The notes: generated by a model not told the origin, from the letters alone. Numbered from the stretch's first letter, positions 14,504 through 21,742 are shown. The stretch: 26,925 nt of DNA from Prevotellaceae bacterium UBA711 (GCA_002297545.1 DBLZ01000005.1:1-26925); one strand, 5' to 3'. Made by a program: numbers and translations.

Positions 14504-15019
14504 ATGGAACTGAAATTCATTAACAAACTGGACAGTGCGATATTTACACGTTTTAATCCGTCACATGAGCCGGTTTCCGGAAAACTCATTATAAATGCTT
14601 TTGCAGGCGGTGCCATCGTGAGCCTCATCGTCTTTGTTTTGCAGATGACAAGCATGAGCAACGATATGCTCAACGTAGTGGCGGGAATTCTGCTGCTATG
14701 CCTTTTCGCCTATATAGCAAAGAAATGCTGGCCCACCATCAAGGCTTTCAACGGATGGGGTGGTAGGATTGGCTACTCTGTTTATATGGCCGTGCTCACC
14801 TTCGCGGCCTTCTACATTGCCATGATGCTCGTAATGGTGGCACTTCTTCTGTTATTTCTCTATGTTATCGTAAAGGTGTTTTTCAGCAGTGGCAATGCCA
14901 AGAAATATAAAGTCACTTATTCTGACGGGAGAGAAGAGGAGGCTGAGGAAATAGGTACTGGTATTTGCGGTGAGAAATACATCCGGACAAAAGACGGAAG
15001 GGAGCATCAAGTGCAATAA
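14504..15019 (+). CDS. unrecognised membrane protein, 171 residues
   Basis: I do not recognise the family. The protein has hydrophobic segments at about 28-48, 55-72 and 91-127; the last is long enough for two helices, giving three or four membrane passes. A short N-terminal tail precedes them. A polar C-terminal region (128-171) is acidic and then basic, with a repeated beta-hairpin-like rhythm (YKVTYSDGREEE and KYIRTKDGRE). There is no signal peptide, enzyme motif or Cys/His metal cluster. The gene is less GC-rich than its neighbours and lies alone in an islet bordered by IS remnants and direct repeats. It starts about 40 nt after the structured RNA and ends 33 nt before a strong hairpin. 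Clean frame and codon structure suggest it is expressed. Confidence 0.7.
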   Translation: MELKFINKLDSAIFTRFNPSHEPVSGKLIINAFAGGAIVSLIVFVLQMTSMSNDMLNVVAGILLLCLFAYIAKKCWPTIKAFNGWGGRIGYSVYMAVLTFAAFYIAMMLVMVALLLLFLYVIVKVFFSSGNAKKYKVTYSDGREEEAEEIGTGICGEKYIRTKDGREHQVQ

Positions 15020-15052
15020 CGGTTTCAATAAATAAAAACAATACATCAATGT

Positions 15053-15098
15053 GATATGCCACCGAAAGTTAGACAATAATACTTTCGGGAGGCATATC
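15053..15098. repeat. long interrupted hairpin after the membrane protein
   Basis: GATATGCC (15053-15060) pairs with GGCATATC (15091-15098), and inside it CCGAAAGT (15062-15069) pairs with ACTTTCGG (15081-15088), leaving an 11-nt loop. No U-tract follows on the plus strand, so it could be a factor-dependent terminator, an mRNA-stabilising hairpin or the paired ends of a lost mobile element. Confidence 0.6.
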
Positions 15099-15154
15099 AA
15101 TGGATGTCGCTCCCTGACCATCTCGGCAAAAAAAACTTAGCATAGACGAGATCT

Positions 15155-15291
15155 CACTTCAAGAACAACTTCCAAAGTCAGGAGATAGCAGAGGACTGCA
15201 AGTGGGACGGGCTCAAGGGTTACATTACCAATACAGATCTTGACGCAGAGCGTGTCATTGCCGAGTATCATGATAAGGAACAGGAGAGACT
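15155..15291 (+). pseudogene. IS1634-like transposase fragment
   Basis: The frame from 15155 reads HFKNNFQSQEIAEDCKWDGL and then KGYITNTDLDAERVIAEYHD. This matches the segment of IS4/IS1634-type transposases in which a WDG-x(3)-TNT motif precedes the conserved Y-(2)-LW-x-IE region. It lacks a start (TAG at 15143-15145 in frame) and loses similarity just after AEYHD, where interspersed repeat copy B begins at 15292. About 45 residues remain of a protein normally over 400 residues long. It is a dead fragment. Confidence 0.7.
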
Positions 15292-15358
15292 CATGGTATG
15301 GCGTCCCGTTTTCTTTTCCATATCACGGCGGAAAACCTGTTCGGTAGGAAAAATGTGG
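15292..15358. repeat. interspersed repeat, copy B (67 bp) plus nearby half-motif
   Basis: Direct copy of 13886-13951, with one extra T and AA for GG as the only differences. Its terminal motif gttcggtaggaaaaatgt (15339-15356) is repeated 33 nt later as gttcggtgggaaaagtgt (15372-15389), which runs into a possible promoter for the ATPase gene. Confidence 0.85.
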
Positions 15359-15365
15359 TTTTTGC

Positions 15366-15396
15366 TTGTAAGTTCGGTGGGAAAAGTGTAATTTAG
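15366..15396 (+). promoter_or_regulatory. possible promoter for the DUF4143 ATPase
   Basis: TTG (15366-15368), a 20-nt spacer and TAATTTAG (15389-15396) approximate the Bacteroidetes promoter, with one mismatch in the -7 box. The element overlaps the repeat-derived half-motif, so the repeat may have supplied part of the promoter. Confidence 0.35.
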
Positions 15397-15426
15397 CGGT
15401 GTGAAGACTATTGAAACACGGTAAAG

Positions 15427-16719
15427 ATGTATAGAAACGTCATAGAGGATCTGAGGAAATGGAAAGATAGCGTGTACCGCAAACCCTTGATTTTGGCTGG
15501 TGCGCGCCAGGTAGGCAAGACCTATATACTGAGGAAATTCGGCGAGGAGGAGTTTACTAATGTGGCCTATATCAATTGCGATGACAATGAGATGGCTAAG
15601 GATCTGTTTGCGCAGGACTATGACATGCAGCGCATCATTCTGGCTATCGGTGCACTGACGCGGCAGGAGATAGTGGCTGGCAAGACGCTTATAATCCTCG
15701 ACGAGATACAGGAGGTAAAGAGGGGGCTGTCTGCCTTGAAGTACTTTTGTGAGAATGCTCCGCAGTATCATGTGGCTGTGGCGGGTTCTCTGCTTGGCAT
15801 CAGCATGCATCGTGGCGAGTCGTTCCCCGTGGGCAAGGTGGACATCCTGCATATCTATCCCATGACTTACGACGAGTTCCTGCTGGCCAAGGGGAGAGAT
15901 CAGATGGTGGAGATATTGAAAAGAAAGGATTGGACCACCGTCAAGCTGCTCAGAAACGAGTATATCAAGTTCCTCAGGGAATACTACTTTGTTGGTGGAA
16001 TGCCCGAGGCTGTGAGGATATTCATTGAGACGAACGATGCCATGAAGGTGCGTACTGTGCACGAGAATATACTGTTCACCTATCAGAAGGACATCTCCAA
16101 GCATGTGCCTACGTCCGAGTCCAATCGCATCAACATGGTGTGGCATTCCATGCCATCGCAACTTGTTAAGGAGAACAAGAAGTTTGTATATGGCGTGGCC
16201 AAGCCTGGCGGAAGGGCTAAGGACTTTGAGGTGGCCATACAATGGCTGATGGATGCCGGTCTGGTGTATAAGGCTGAGAGGGTCACGGAACCCAAGATGC
16301 CGCTGAAGTTCTATGTAGACATCGCCAGTTTCAAGCTGTTTCTCCTGGATTGTGGCTTGTTGGGAGCAATGAGCGAGACTGCTCCGGAAGCCTTGCTTGT
16401 GGCCGAGAACGGCATGGAGGAGGCCAAGGGTGCCTTTACCGAGAATTATGTGATGAGCCAGTTGGTGGCGACTCGGCGCAACTCGGTCTTTTACCATACC
16501 AGCGGTGCCAAGTTGGAGATTGACTTCCTGATACAGCATGGTACGGACATCATTCCCATAGAGGCAAAGGCCGAGGAAAACCTGCGTTCCAAATCGTTGT
16601 CGACCTTTGTGGCCGCCCATCCGCAGTTGCATGGAATCCGCTTCTCCATGTCAGACTATCGTGAGCAGGACTGGATGACCAATGTCCCCCTATATGCAGT
16701 ATCCACATTGTGGACGTAA
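15427..16719 (+). CDS. AAA ATPase with DUF4143 domain
   Basis: A 430-residue protein of the AAA_14/DUF4143 family that is common in Bacteroidetes and archaea. The P-loop GARQVGKT is at 25-32 (Lys31) and Walker B LIILDEIQ has Asp92-Glu93. A sensor-like AGSLLG follows, then YPMTYDEFL and YYFVGGMPEAV, typical of the domain junction. The C-terminal DUF4143 part contains EIDFLIQ and IEAKAEE, giving Asp366-x12-Glu379-x-Lys381. This spacing resembles a PD-(D/E)XK nuclease core. The cellular role of the family is not established; proposals include defence and mobile-element functions. It stands alone directly downstream of the repeat-flanked islet. The start ATG 15427 fits the family's N-terminus. 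Confidence 0.88.
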   Translation: MYRNVIEDLRKWKDSVYRKPLILAGARQVGKTYILRKFGEEEFTNVAYINCDDNEMAKDLFAQDYDMQRIILAIGALTRQEIVAGKTLIILDEIQEVKRGLSALKYFCENAPQYHVAVAGSLLGISMHRGESFPVGKVDILHIYPMTYDEFLLAKGRDQMVEILKRKDWTTVKLLRNEYIKFLREYYFVGGMPEAVRIFIETNDAMKVRTVHENILFTYQKDISKHVPTSESNRINMVWHSMPSQLVKENKKFVYGVAKPGGRAKDFEVAIQWLMDAGLVYKAERVTEPKMPLKFYVDIASFKLFLLDCGLLGAMSETAPEALLVAENGMEEAKGAFTENYVMSQLVATRRNSVFYHTSGAKLEIDFLIQHGTDIIPIEAKAEENLRSKSLSTFVAAHPQLHGIRFSMSDYREQDWMTNVPLYAVSTLWT

Positions 16720-16741
16720 GATAGATTGAAGCCTGTGCTGC

Positions 16742-16773
16742 TTTGTATTCAGATTAGATTACATATATATATT
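16742..16773 (+). promoter_or_regulatory. weak promoter candidate for the thioredoxin-fold gene
   Basis: TTTG (16742-16745) lies 20 nt before TATATATT (16766-16773) in an A/T-rich stretch immediately upstream of the start at 16784. The -7 box lacks the final TTTG character and the resulting leader would be very short or absent, so this is tentative. Confidence 0.25.
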
Positions 16774-16783
16774 ATACAACGTC

Positions 16784-18469
16784 ATGAAAAGAACTTTCCT
16801 CTTCATCCTCGCGGCTCTGTGCATTCTGCCGGCTGTGGCCAAAAAGACCAAAACTCTGCCCCGTAACCTTCGCAATTATCCATCCGGGGTGGTGGACGAA
16901 TATCATTTCCGCCCCGGCTATATTTTTGTCAGGGGCAGCGTGGCGAAGGCGTTGGCGGGTGCGTACGGGACACTGAAACTCACCGGGCGAAACATCTTTA
17001 CGGATAAGGACTTTGTAGAGACCATCGCGGTGGACAACACGGGGCATTTCTGCACGTCTGTGTTGGTTCCGCATAGCCAGTTCTTCACGTTGGGCTTTGA
17101 TGGAATGGTGTTTGCTGCCGTTGGCGACACCCTGGACATAACCGTTACGGACATTGGGGAACATGGGGAAATGACAATGGTAAGTGGCGGAACTGGTGTC
17201 ACAGGCGAGGTCAACCGTGTGTGGCCGAAGCTTCGCAGGCAGTTTCGCCTGGACCGGCCAAGCGAGAAGCCGTGGGAGGCAGTGGACAGGCGGGTGATGA
17301 TGGACTGGAGAGGGCGGAAACTGGAGGAGTTCCGCTCCATAGTGCGTGCCATAGATGCCGACACCATCAGTCTGCTGAACGGATGCTCCGATTTTGCCAA
17401 GGATGTGCTCAAAAGCAGCCTGCTGGCACATATCCCTAATGATATTGGCGCGACGTTTCATCAATACTGGTGGAGGTCCATGGATGAGAATCGACAGATT
17501 TCACCGGAGAAGCGTATCAGACAGAGAGAGATATGGGATTTCCTAAGCGAGTGCGAGTCGTACTTGTTGGACAATCCTTGCATGCTTCTGGCAGAATACG
17601 CTGACAGGCTGGTAAATTCATTGGAGTTCGGTCCGCTTGGGCTGTACATCTTCCTTGGTAACAGTTTTGATGATTCGACCAGCAGCGAGGATTCTGACCA
17701 AATGGCCATCTATAAGTTGTACTACATCCTCCCTGCGCTTTATGACGGAGAGGCGCATCGGAAGATGCTGGAGGTTCGCAACGGCAAACTCCTGTCTGTG
17801 GCCGAGTATTACCAGATGGCTACCGACACGATGTGCGCCGTCAACGGGCTTCACAATAATTTCATAATGCAGGTATGTCTGGCTCACGAGGTCTTGCGCG
17901 ATGCCATACGTGAGATGGGAAACGAGGGAGAGGCGGAAGACTGGATGCTGCACACGATTGCGGAGCGTATGGCCGGTGCCATTCCCCAGCTCACCAATAG
18001 GCTGGTGGCTCATCGTGTAGTGGACACATACAGGCATTTTGTTGCAGAAAAGGAGGGTCTCAGGCCGGAACCGTCCCTGTCTCCGGAGGGAGATTCCATC
18101 TTCAATGCCCTGGTGGAGAGGTATAAGGGTAATGTCCTGGTCATGGACTTTTGGGGAATGGCGTGTGGTCCCTGCAGGGCAGGTATGCTGAATCAACGCG
18201 CTGATGTAGAGTACTTCAAGGACAAGCCCGTCCGCTTCCTATATATATGCAACGAGAAGGATAGCCCGCGTGAACCGAGCGAGAAGTTCATGAACGAGAA
18301 CAATATCCGTGGCGAGCACATCTTCCTGACGCCTGATGAATGGAACTACCTGGTAAAGAAATTCCAGTTCCTTGGCATACCTTTCCATGTGACCGTAGAC
18401 AGGAAGGGTAGAATCGTGGACACACACAATCCTTCCAGAGATATGATAGAAGAGCTGCTGAGGCAGTGA
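16784..18469 (+). CDS. exported thioredoxin-fold (TlpA-like) protein
   Basis: A 561-residue secreted or periplasmic protein. It begins with a signal peptide (about 1-19, ending PAVAK). Residues of about 40-130 form a beta-rich region of the kind seen before TlpA-like domains in Bacteroidetes (DUF4369-like in rhythm, not firmly assigned). A long helical middle region (about 140-430) has no recognised motif. The C-terminus (about 435-561) is a thioredoxin fold: VLVMDFWGMACGPCRAGM with CGPC at 461-464 and cis-Pro segment FLGIPFHVTVDRKGRI. Such proteins reduce or isomerise disulfides in the periplasm. It is monocistronic, converging on tsf across a repeat-rich gap. The redox domain is sure; substrate and partner are unknown. 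Confidence 0.85.
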   Translation: MKRTFLFILAALCILPAVAKKTKTLPRNLRNYPSGVVDEYHFRPGYIFVRGSVAKALAGAYGTLKLTGRNIFTDKDFVETIAVDNTGHFCTSVLVPHSQFFTLGFDGMVFAAVGDTLDITVTDIGEHGEMTMVSGGTGVTGEVNRVWPKLRRQFRLDRPSEKPWEAVDRRVMMDWRGRKLEEFRSIVRAIDADTISLLNGCSDFAKDVLKSSLLAHIPNDIGATFHQYWWRSMDENRQISPEKRIRQREIWDFLSECESYLLDNPCMLLAEYADRLVNSLEFGPLGLYIFLGNSFDDSTSSEDSDQMAIYKLYYILPALYDGEAHRKMLEVRNGKLLSVAEYYQMATDTMCAVNGLHNNFIMQVCLAHEVLRDAIREMGNEGEAEDWMLHTIAERMAGAIPQLTNRLVAHRVVDTYRHFVAEKEGLRPEPSLSPEGDSIFNALVERYKGNVLVMDFWGMACGPCRAGMLNQRADVEYFKDKPVRFLYICNEKDSPREPSEKFMNENNIRGEHIFLTPDEWNYLVKKFQFLGIPFHVTVDRKGRIVDTHNPSRDMIEELLRQ

Positions 18470-18488
18470 GGGGTAGGGGGGGGGAAGG

Positions 18489-18590
18489 TAGCAGGCGCAT
18501 CGGTCCTCGGTGTAGTAGGCGCACTGTCCCAGTGCGCACGCAAAGGAATGCTGTTGAGGTTGTCGCGCACTGAGGACAGTGCACCTGCTA
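18489..18590. repeat. nested palindromic intergenic repeat
   Basis: An outer imperfect inverted repeat pairs 18489-18512 with 18568-18590. Inside it, GCGCACTG (18519-18526) and CAGTGCGC (18530-18537) form a perfect hairpin. GCACTGTCC (18521-18529) is also a perfect complement of GGACAGTGC (18574-18582). These pairings compete, so two alternative folds are possible. It resembles a REP-type intergenic element between convergent genes. Confidence 0.65.
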
Positions 18591-18605
18591 TCGTGACGAA
18601 ATACA

Positions 18606-18641
18606 AATCGGGCGCCGTAACCAGTGGTACGACGCCCGATT
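18606..18641 (-). terminator. tsf terminator hairpin
   Basis: AATCGGGCGcCGT (18606-18618) pairs with ACGaCGCCCGATT (18629-18641) around a 10-nt loop, with one mismatch. On the minus strand it lies just after the tsf stop and is followed by a T-rich stretch (gtatttc). It could act in both directions between the convergent genes. Confidence 0.7.
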
Positions 18642-18670
18642 ATTGGGAAATAGTGTTTTCTGTATGAGGA

Positions 18671-19663
18671 TTATTCGGCTTTCAGGGTGAAACGCTTCAT
18701 GTCCGTGATGGTGAGTTCCTTGTCCACGCTGTGGAGGTACTGCTCTACGGTCATGTTCTTGTCCCAGATGTACTCCTGAGAGAGCAGGCAGGACTCCTTG
18801 AGGAACTTGTTCAGACGACCCTTGGCGATGTTCTGTATCATAGCCTCGTTCAGGTTGGCTGACTTCTCCTCGGTAGTCTTGGCGATGATGTCCTTGGCAC
18901 GAGCCACATCCTCTGCTGTAATCCAGCCCTTGGCCATGTTGCTCTCCATGTGGTCCTCGCTGTCTACGTGTGCGGGGTTGATGCCGGCCTTCTTCAGTGC
19001 GGCCTCTACGGCCTTCTGAACCTGCTCAACCTTGGTCTTCTCGATGGCTACGGCAACCTCGTTGTCCTTGACCTCCTGGCTTACACCGCTCTCGTCGATG
19101 GCAACGGGAGCTGCAGAAGCAATCTGCATGGCGATGTTCTTGCCGCAGTCGGGGTCGCTGACGGGTTTGTTGAAAGCCAACATTGCGCAGAGGCCGTTGC
19201 GGTTCATGTGGTTGTAGGTGGCTACGTTGTCGCTCTCGATGAAGCTATAGCCATCCAGTTCCATCTTTTCACCTGTGATACCGCTGCGTGCCACCACTGC
19301 GTCCTGTACGGTGTGTTCTCCCATGGGCAGGGTCTTTACCTCGTCCAGGCTCTTGCACTTGGCAGCCACGGCGGCGTCCAGAATTGAGCGTGTCAGGGCA
19401 ACGAAATCGGCGTTGGTTGCAACGAAGTCGGTTTCGCACTTCAAGGCGATGATGGCGGCGAAGCCGTTCTCAGCCTTTACCAGTACGCAACCCTCGGCAG
19501 CCTCGCGGTCGCTGCGCTTTGCGGCAACGGCAGCGCCCTTCTTGCGCAGGTATGCCACTGCACCGTCCATATCCTCGCTCTCGGCCAATGCCTTCTTGCA
19601 GTCTGCCAGACCGGCGCCGGTCATCTCGCGGAGCTTCTTGATGTCACTCATTGTAACTTCCAT
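18671..19663 (-). CDS. tsf: translation elongation factor Ts
   Basis: A 330-residue guanine-nucleotide exchange factor for EF-Tu. The N-terminal UBA-like part reads IKKLREMTGAGLADCKKALAES. The exchange-loop signature KCETDFVATN and the second half with IQNIAKGRLNKFLKESCLLSQ are diagnostic. I start at ATG 19663 (MEVTMSDIKKL), which matches the usual Bacteroidetes N-terminus; an internal Met four codons on is an alternative. The gene follows rpsB across a 137-nt gap that carries a strong hairpin plus U-tract, so its level may depend on read-through. Confidence 0.97.
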   Translation of the reverse strand: MEVTMSDIKKLREMTGAGLADCKKALAESEDMDGAVAYLRKKGAAVAAKRSDREAAEGCVLVKAENGFAAIIALKCETDFVATNADFVALTRSILDAAVAAKCKSLDEVKTLPMGEHTVQDAVVARSGITGEKMELDGYSFIESDNVATYNHMNRNGLCAMLAFNKPVSDPDCGKNIAMQIASAAPVAIDESGVSQEVKDNEVAVAIEKTKVEQVQKAVEAALKKAGINPAHVDSEDHMESNMAKGWITAEDVARAKDIIAKTTEEKSANLNEAMIQNIAKGRLNKFLKESCLLSQEYIWDKNMTVEQYLHSVDKELTITDMKRFTLKAE

Positions 19664-19730
19664 AGTCGTATGTATTAAGTGTGTTAGTGTTATTGTTTGA
19701 TGTGTGTCTTGGGAAGCCGATGTCTTTGAA

Positions 19731-19774
19731 GAAAAAGGGTTAGAGAATGCGGCATGTGTGCGTCCTCTAACCCT
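19731..19774 (-). terminator. terminator or attenuator between rpsB and tsf
   Basis: On the minus strand, AGGGTTAGAG (19774-19765) and CTCTAACCCT (19745-19736) form a perfect 10-bp stem with a 19-nt loop, followed directly by TTTTTC. Its position inside the rpsB-tsf pair suggests partial termination that sets the rpsB:tsf ratio. No clean promoter is seen between it and tsf. Confidence 0.8.
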
Positions 19775-19800
19775 ATGTTGTTCAAAGCGGGACTCGCTGA

Positions 19801-20568
19801 TTATGCCTCAGCTGCTTCTGCTTTCTCTTCCTTCTTATTGGAAGCCTCGTCCTTGGCGGGAGCCTCGTCGGCTTTCTCGGCCTTGCGCTCCTCCAGACCC
19901 TCGCTTACTGCACCGCAGATAACGTTCAGGATGGCCTCAACGCTGCTGCTTGCGTCGTCGTTGGCGGGGATTACGAAGTCGATGTTGTCGGGGTCTGAGT
20001 TGGTGTCGACAATACCGAACACGGGGATACCAAGGCGGTTAGCCTCGGCCACTGCGATGTGTTCCTTCATTACGTCCACAACGAACAGTGCGCTGGGCAG
20101 ACGGGTCAGGTCTGAGATAGAACCGAGGTTCTTCTCCAGCTTGGCACGCTGGCGGGTTACCTGGAGCAACTCGCGCTTGGAGAGGTTGCTGTATGTGCCG
20201 TCGGCTATCAGCTTGTCGATGGTACTCATCTTCTTCACAGCCTTGCGGATGGTGGGGAAGTTGGTGAGCATACCGCCGGGCCAGCGCTCGATAACGTAGG
20301 GCATGTTGATGGACTGAGCCTTCTCGGCTACAACGTCCTTGGCCTGCTTCTTGGTTGCAACAAACAATACCTTCTTGCCGCTCTTGGCAATTTGCTTGAG
20401 AGCCTCGGCAGCGTTGTCGACCATACCTACGGTCTTGTGAAGGTCTATGATGTGGATACCGTTCATCTCCTTGAAGATGTAGGGAGCCATTGCGGGATTC
20501 CACTTTCTCTTGAGGTGACCGAAATGACAGCCGGCCTCCAGCAGAGTTTCAAATGATGTTCTTGACAT
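19801..20568 (-). CDS. rpsB: 30S ribosomal protein S2
   Basis: A 255-residue ribosomal protein that binds the 30S head/body junction. Typical segments are LLEAGCHFGHLKRKWNPAMAPYIF, GIHIIDLHKT, VLFVATKKQAKD, ERWPGGMLTNF and GIPVFGIVDTNSDP. The C-terminus carries an Ala/Glu/Lys-rich low-complexity extension (about 228-255), common in Bacteroidetes S2. It lies 172 nt downstream of rpsI, with a leader hairpin in the gap, and precedes tsf. Confidence 0.97.
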   Translation of the reverse strand: MSRTSFETLLEAGCHFGHLKRKWNPAMAPYIFKEMNGIHIIDLHKTVGMVDNAAEALKQIAKSGKKVLFVATKKQAKDVVAEKAQSINMPYVIERWPGGMLTNFPTIRKAVKKMSTIDKLIADGTYSNLSKRELLQVTRQRAKLEKNLGSISDLTRLPSALFVVDVMKEHIAVAEANRLGIPVFGIVDTNSDPDNIDFVIPANDDASSSVEAILNVICGAVSEGLEERKAEKADEAPAKDEASNKKEEKAEAAEA

Positions 20569-20608
20569 GTTGTCTTTGTGTTTTATAGTTGTTTACTTTC
20601 TTTGTGAC

Positions 20609-20629
20609 GTTGCCTGACGTATAGGCAAC
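20609..20629 (-). promoter_or_regulatory. hairpin in the rpsB leader
   Basis: GTTGCCT (20609-20615) and AGGCAAC (20623-20629) form a perfect 7-bp stem with a 7-nt loop, about 40 nt upstream of the rpsB start. The 172-nt rpsI-rpsB gap also contains a TATA-rich segment near 20720-20740. The gap is longer than expected within a simple operon, so it may hold a promoter or an autoregulatory leader. Confidence 0.4.
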
Positions 20630-20740
20630 CAACCACCGGGTAGTCTCCTCTGAAGTGATGTGGGATGGGTCCCGATGATTTAGATACTAAACTCGGCGTT
20701 CTTCCTGTGTGGGCAGAGCGTATATATAATAAGGTATATA

Positions 20741-21127
20741 TTAACGCTTGCTGAACTGGAAGCGACGACGTGCCTTGGGACGACCTGGCTTCTTACGTTC
20801 TACCTCACGGCTGTCGCGAGTGATGAAACCTTCGAGACGCAGAGTCTTCTTGTCCTCGGCATTGATCTTGACCAGTGCGCGGGCTATGGCGAGACGCAGA
20901 GCCTGGCTTTGGCCGGTGTAACCACCACCCTGCAGGTTGGCCTTGATATCATACTTCTCTGCAACGTCCAGCAGGTTAAGGGGCTGCTTGACGATGTACT
21001 GCAGAATGGGGCTGGGGAAGTACTCGGTCAAGTCACGCTTGTTGATGGTAATCTTACCGTTACCCTCCTCAACGTATACGCGGGCTACGGCACTCTTGCG
21101 GCGGCCCAATGCATTTATTACTGCCAT
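20741..21127 (-). CDS. rpsI: 30S ribosomal protein S9
   Basis: A 128-residue ribosomal protein. The N-terminus MAVINALGRRKSAVARVYVEEGNGKITIN and the C-terminus DSREVERKKPGRPKARRRFQFSKR are diagnostic of S9; the basic tail reaches the P-site tRNA in the ribosome. GGGYTGQSQALRLAIARAL is the conserved core. It starts 11 nt after rplM, the standard pairing. Confidence 0.98.
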   Translation of the reverse strand: MAVINALGRRKSAVARVYVEEGNGKITINKRDLTEYFPSPILQYIVKQPLNLLDVAEKYDIKANLQGGGYTGQSQALRLAIARALVKINAEDKKTLRLEGFITRDSREVERKKPGRPKARRRFQFSKR

Positions 21128-21138
21128 CTTATTGTGTA

Positions 21139-21600
21139 TTACTTGTAGAGGTTAATGTCAATTGTTTTTGGGGTCTGAGCCTCATGCTTGTGCTCGCTAC
21201 CCTCGTAAATGTACAGGTTGGTGATGATATGACGTGCCAACTTGTTCTTGGGGAGCATACCCTTCACGGTACGGCGAATAAGCTTTTCGGCGCCGTTGGG
21301 CTTAGCCAAGATGTCGGCGGGCGTTTCGCTTCGCTGGCCGCCGGGGTAGCCTGTGTAGCGGAGATACTCCTTGTCTGTCATCTTGTTGCCGGTGATGATG
21401 ATCTTGTCGGCATTGATGATGATGACGTTGTCGCCGCAGTCCACGTTGGGGGTGAACTCGGGCTTGTACTTACCTCTCAAGATTTTTGCCACCTTGCTGG
21501 CCAGGCGACCCAGGACCTGGTCGGTAGCGTCAACTACGACCCACTCCTTCTTTACGGTTGCCTTGTTGGCAGAGATGGTCTTGTAACTCAATGTGTCCAT
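21139..21600 (-). CDS. rplM: 50S ribosomal protein L13
   Basis: A 153-residue early-assembly 50S protein. Conserved segments are WVVVDATDQVLGRLASKVAKILRGK, NVDCGDNVIIINADKI, YRYTG-like YLRYTGYPGG and VKGMLPKNKLARHIITNLYIYEGSEHKHEAQ. First gene of the ribosomal cluster, with a clear promoter 143 nt upstream and a leader long enough to be regulatory. Confidence 0.98.
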   Translation of the reverse strand: MDTLSYKTISANKATVKKEWVVVDATDQVLGRLASKVAKILRGKYKPEFTPNVDCGDNVIIINADKIIITGNKMTDKEYLRYTGYPGGQRSETPADILAKPNGAEKLIRRTVKGMLPKNKLARHIITNLYIYEGSEHKHEAQTPKTIDINLYK

Positions 21601-21735
21601 TGCTGTTGTTCTTGTTTGTTTGTTGCTAATTGATTACTTGCTTTCTTGGCATGATTCACGGACCGGTGCCGAGGCCAATCAGCGACCTATCCACACATGC
21701 ACACGGGGCAGTTAGAAGCCTCCGTTGATAATAAT
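21601..21735 (-). promoter_or_regulatory. rplM 5' leader, possible ribosomal-protein leader
   Basis: From the predicted start site, about 130 nt precede the rplM ATG. The distal part can pair GCATG (21700-21696) with CATGC (21653-21649) around a G/C-rich interior; the stretch next to the ATG is A/C-rich and unstructured. Autoregulatory leaders upstream of L13 have been proposed in Bacteroidia. I cannot align this one, so the assignment is tentative. Confidence 0.4.
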
Positions 21736-21742
21736 CGGCGTG

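Noticed and set aside
14319..15019. Retron or toxin-antitoxin interpretation of the RNA plus protein pair
   Set aside because: No reverse transcriptase is present, the RNA shows no msr/msd features that I can identify, and the protein is larger than typical membrane toxins. The idea is not supported by the sequence alone.
13540..15426. CRISPR array or tRNA in the accessory region
   Set aside because: The repeats are two copies far apart or imperfect 22-bp units without spacers, and no cloverleaf with CCA-type acceptor stem was found.
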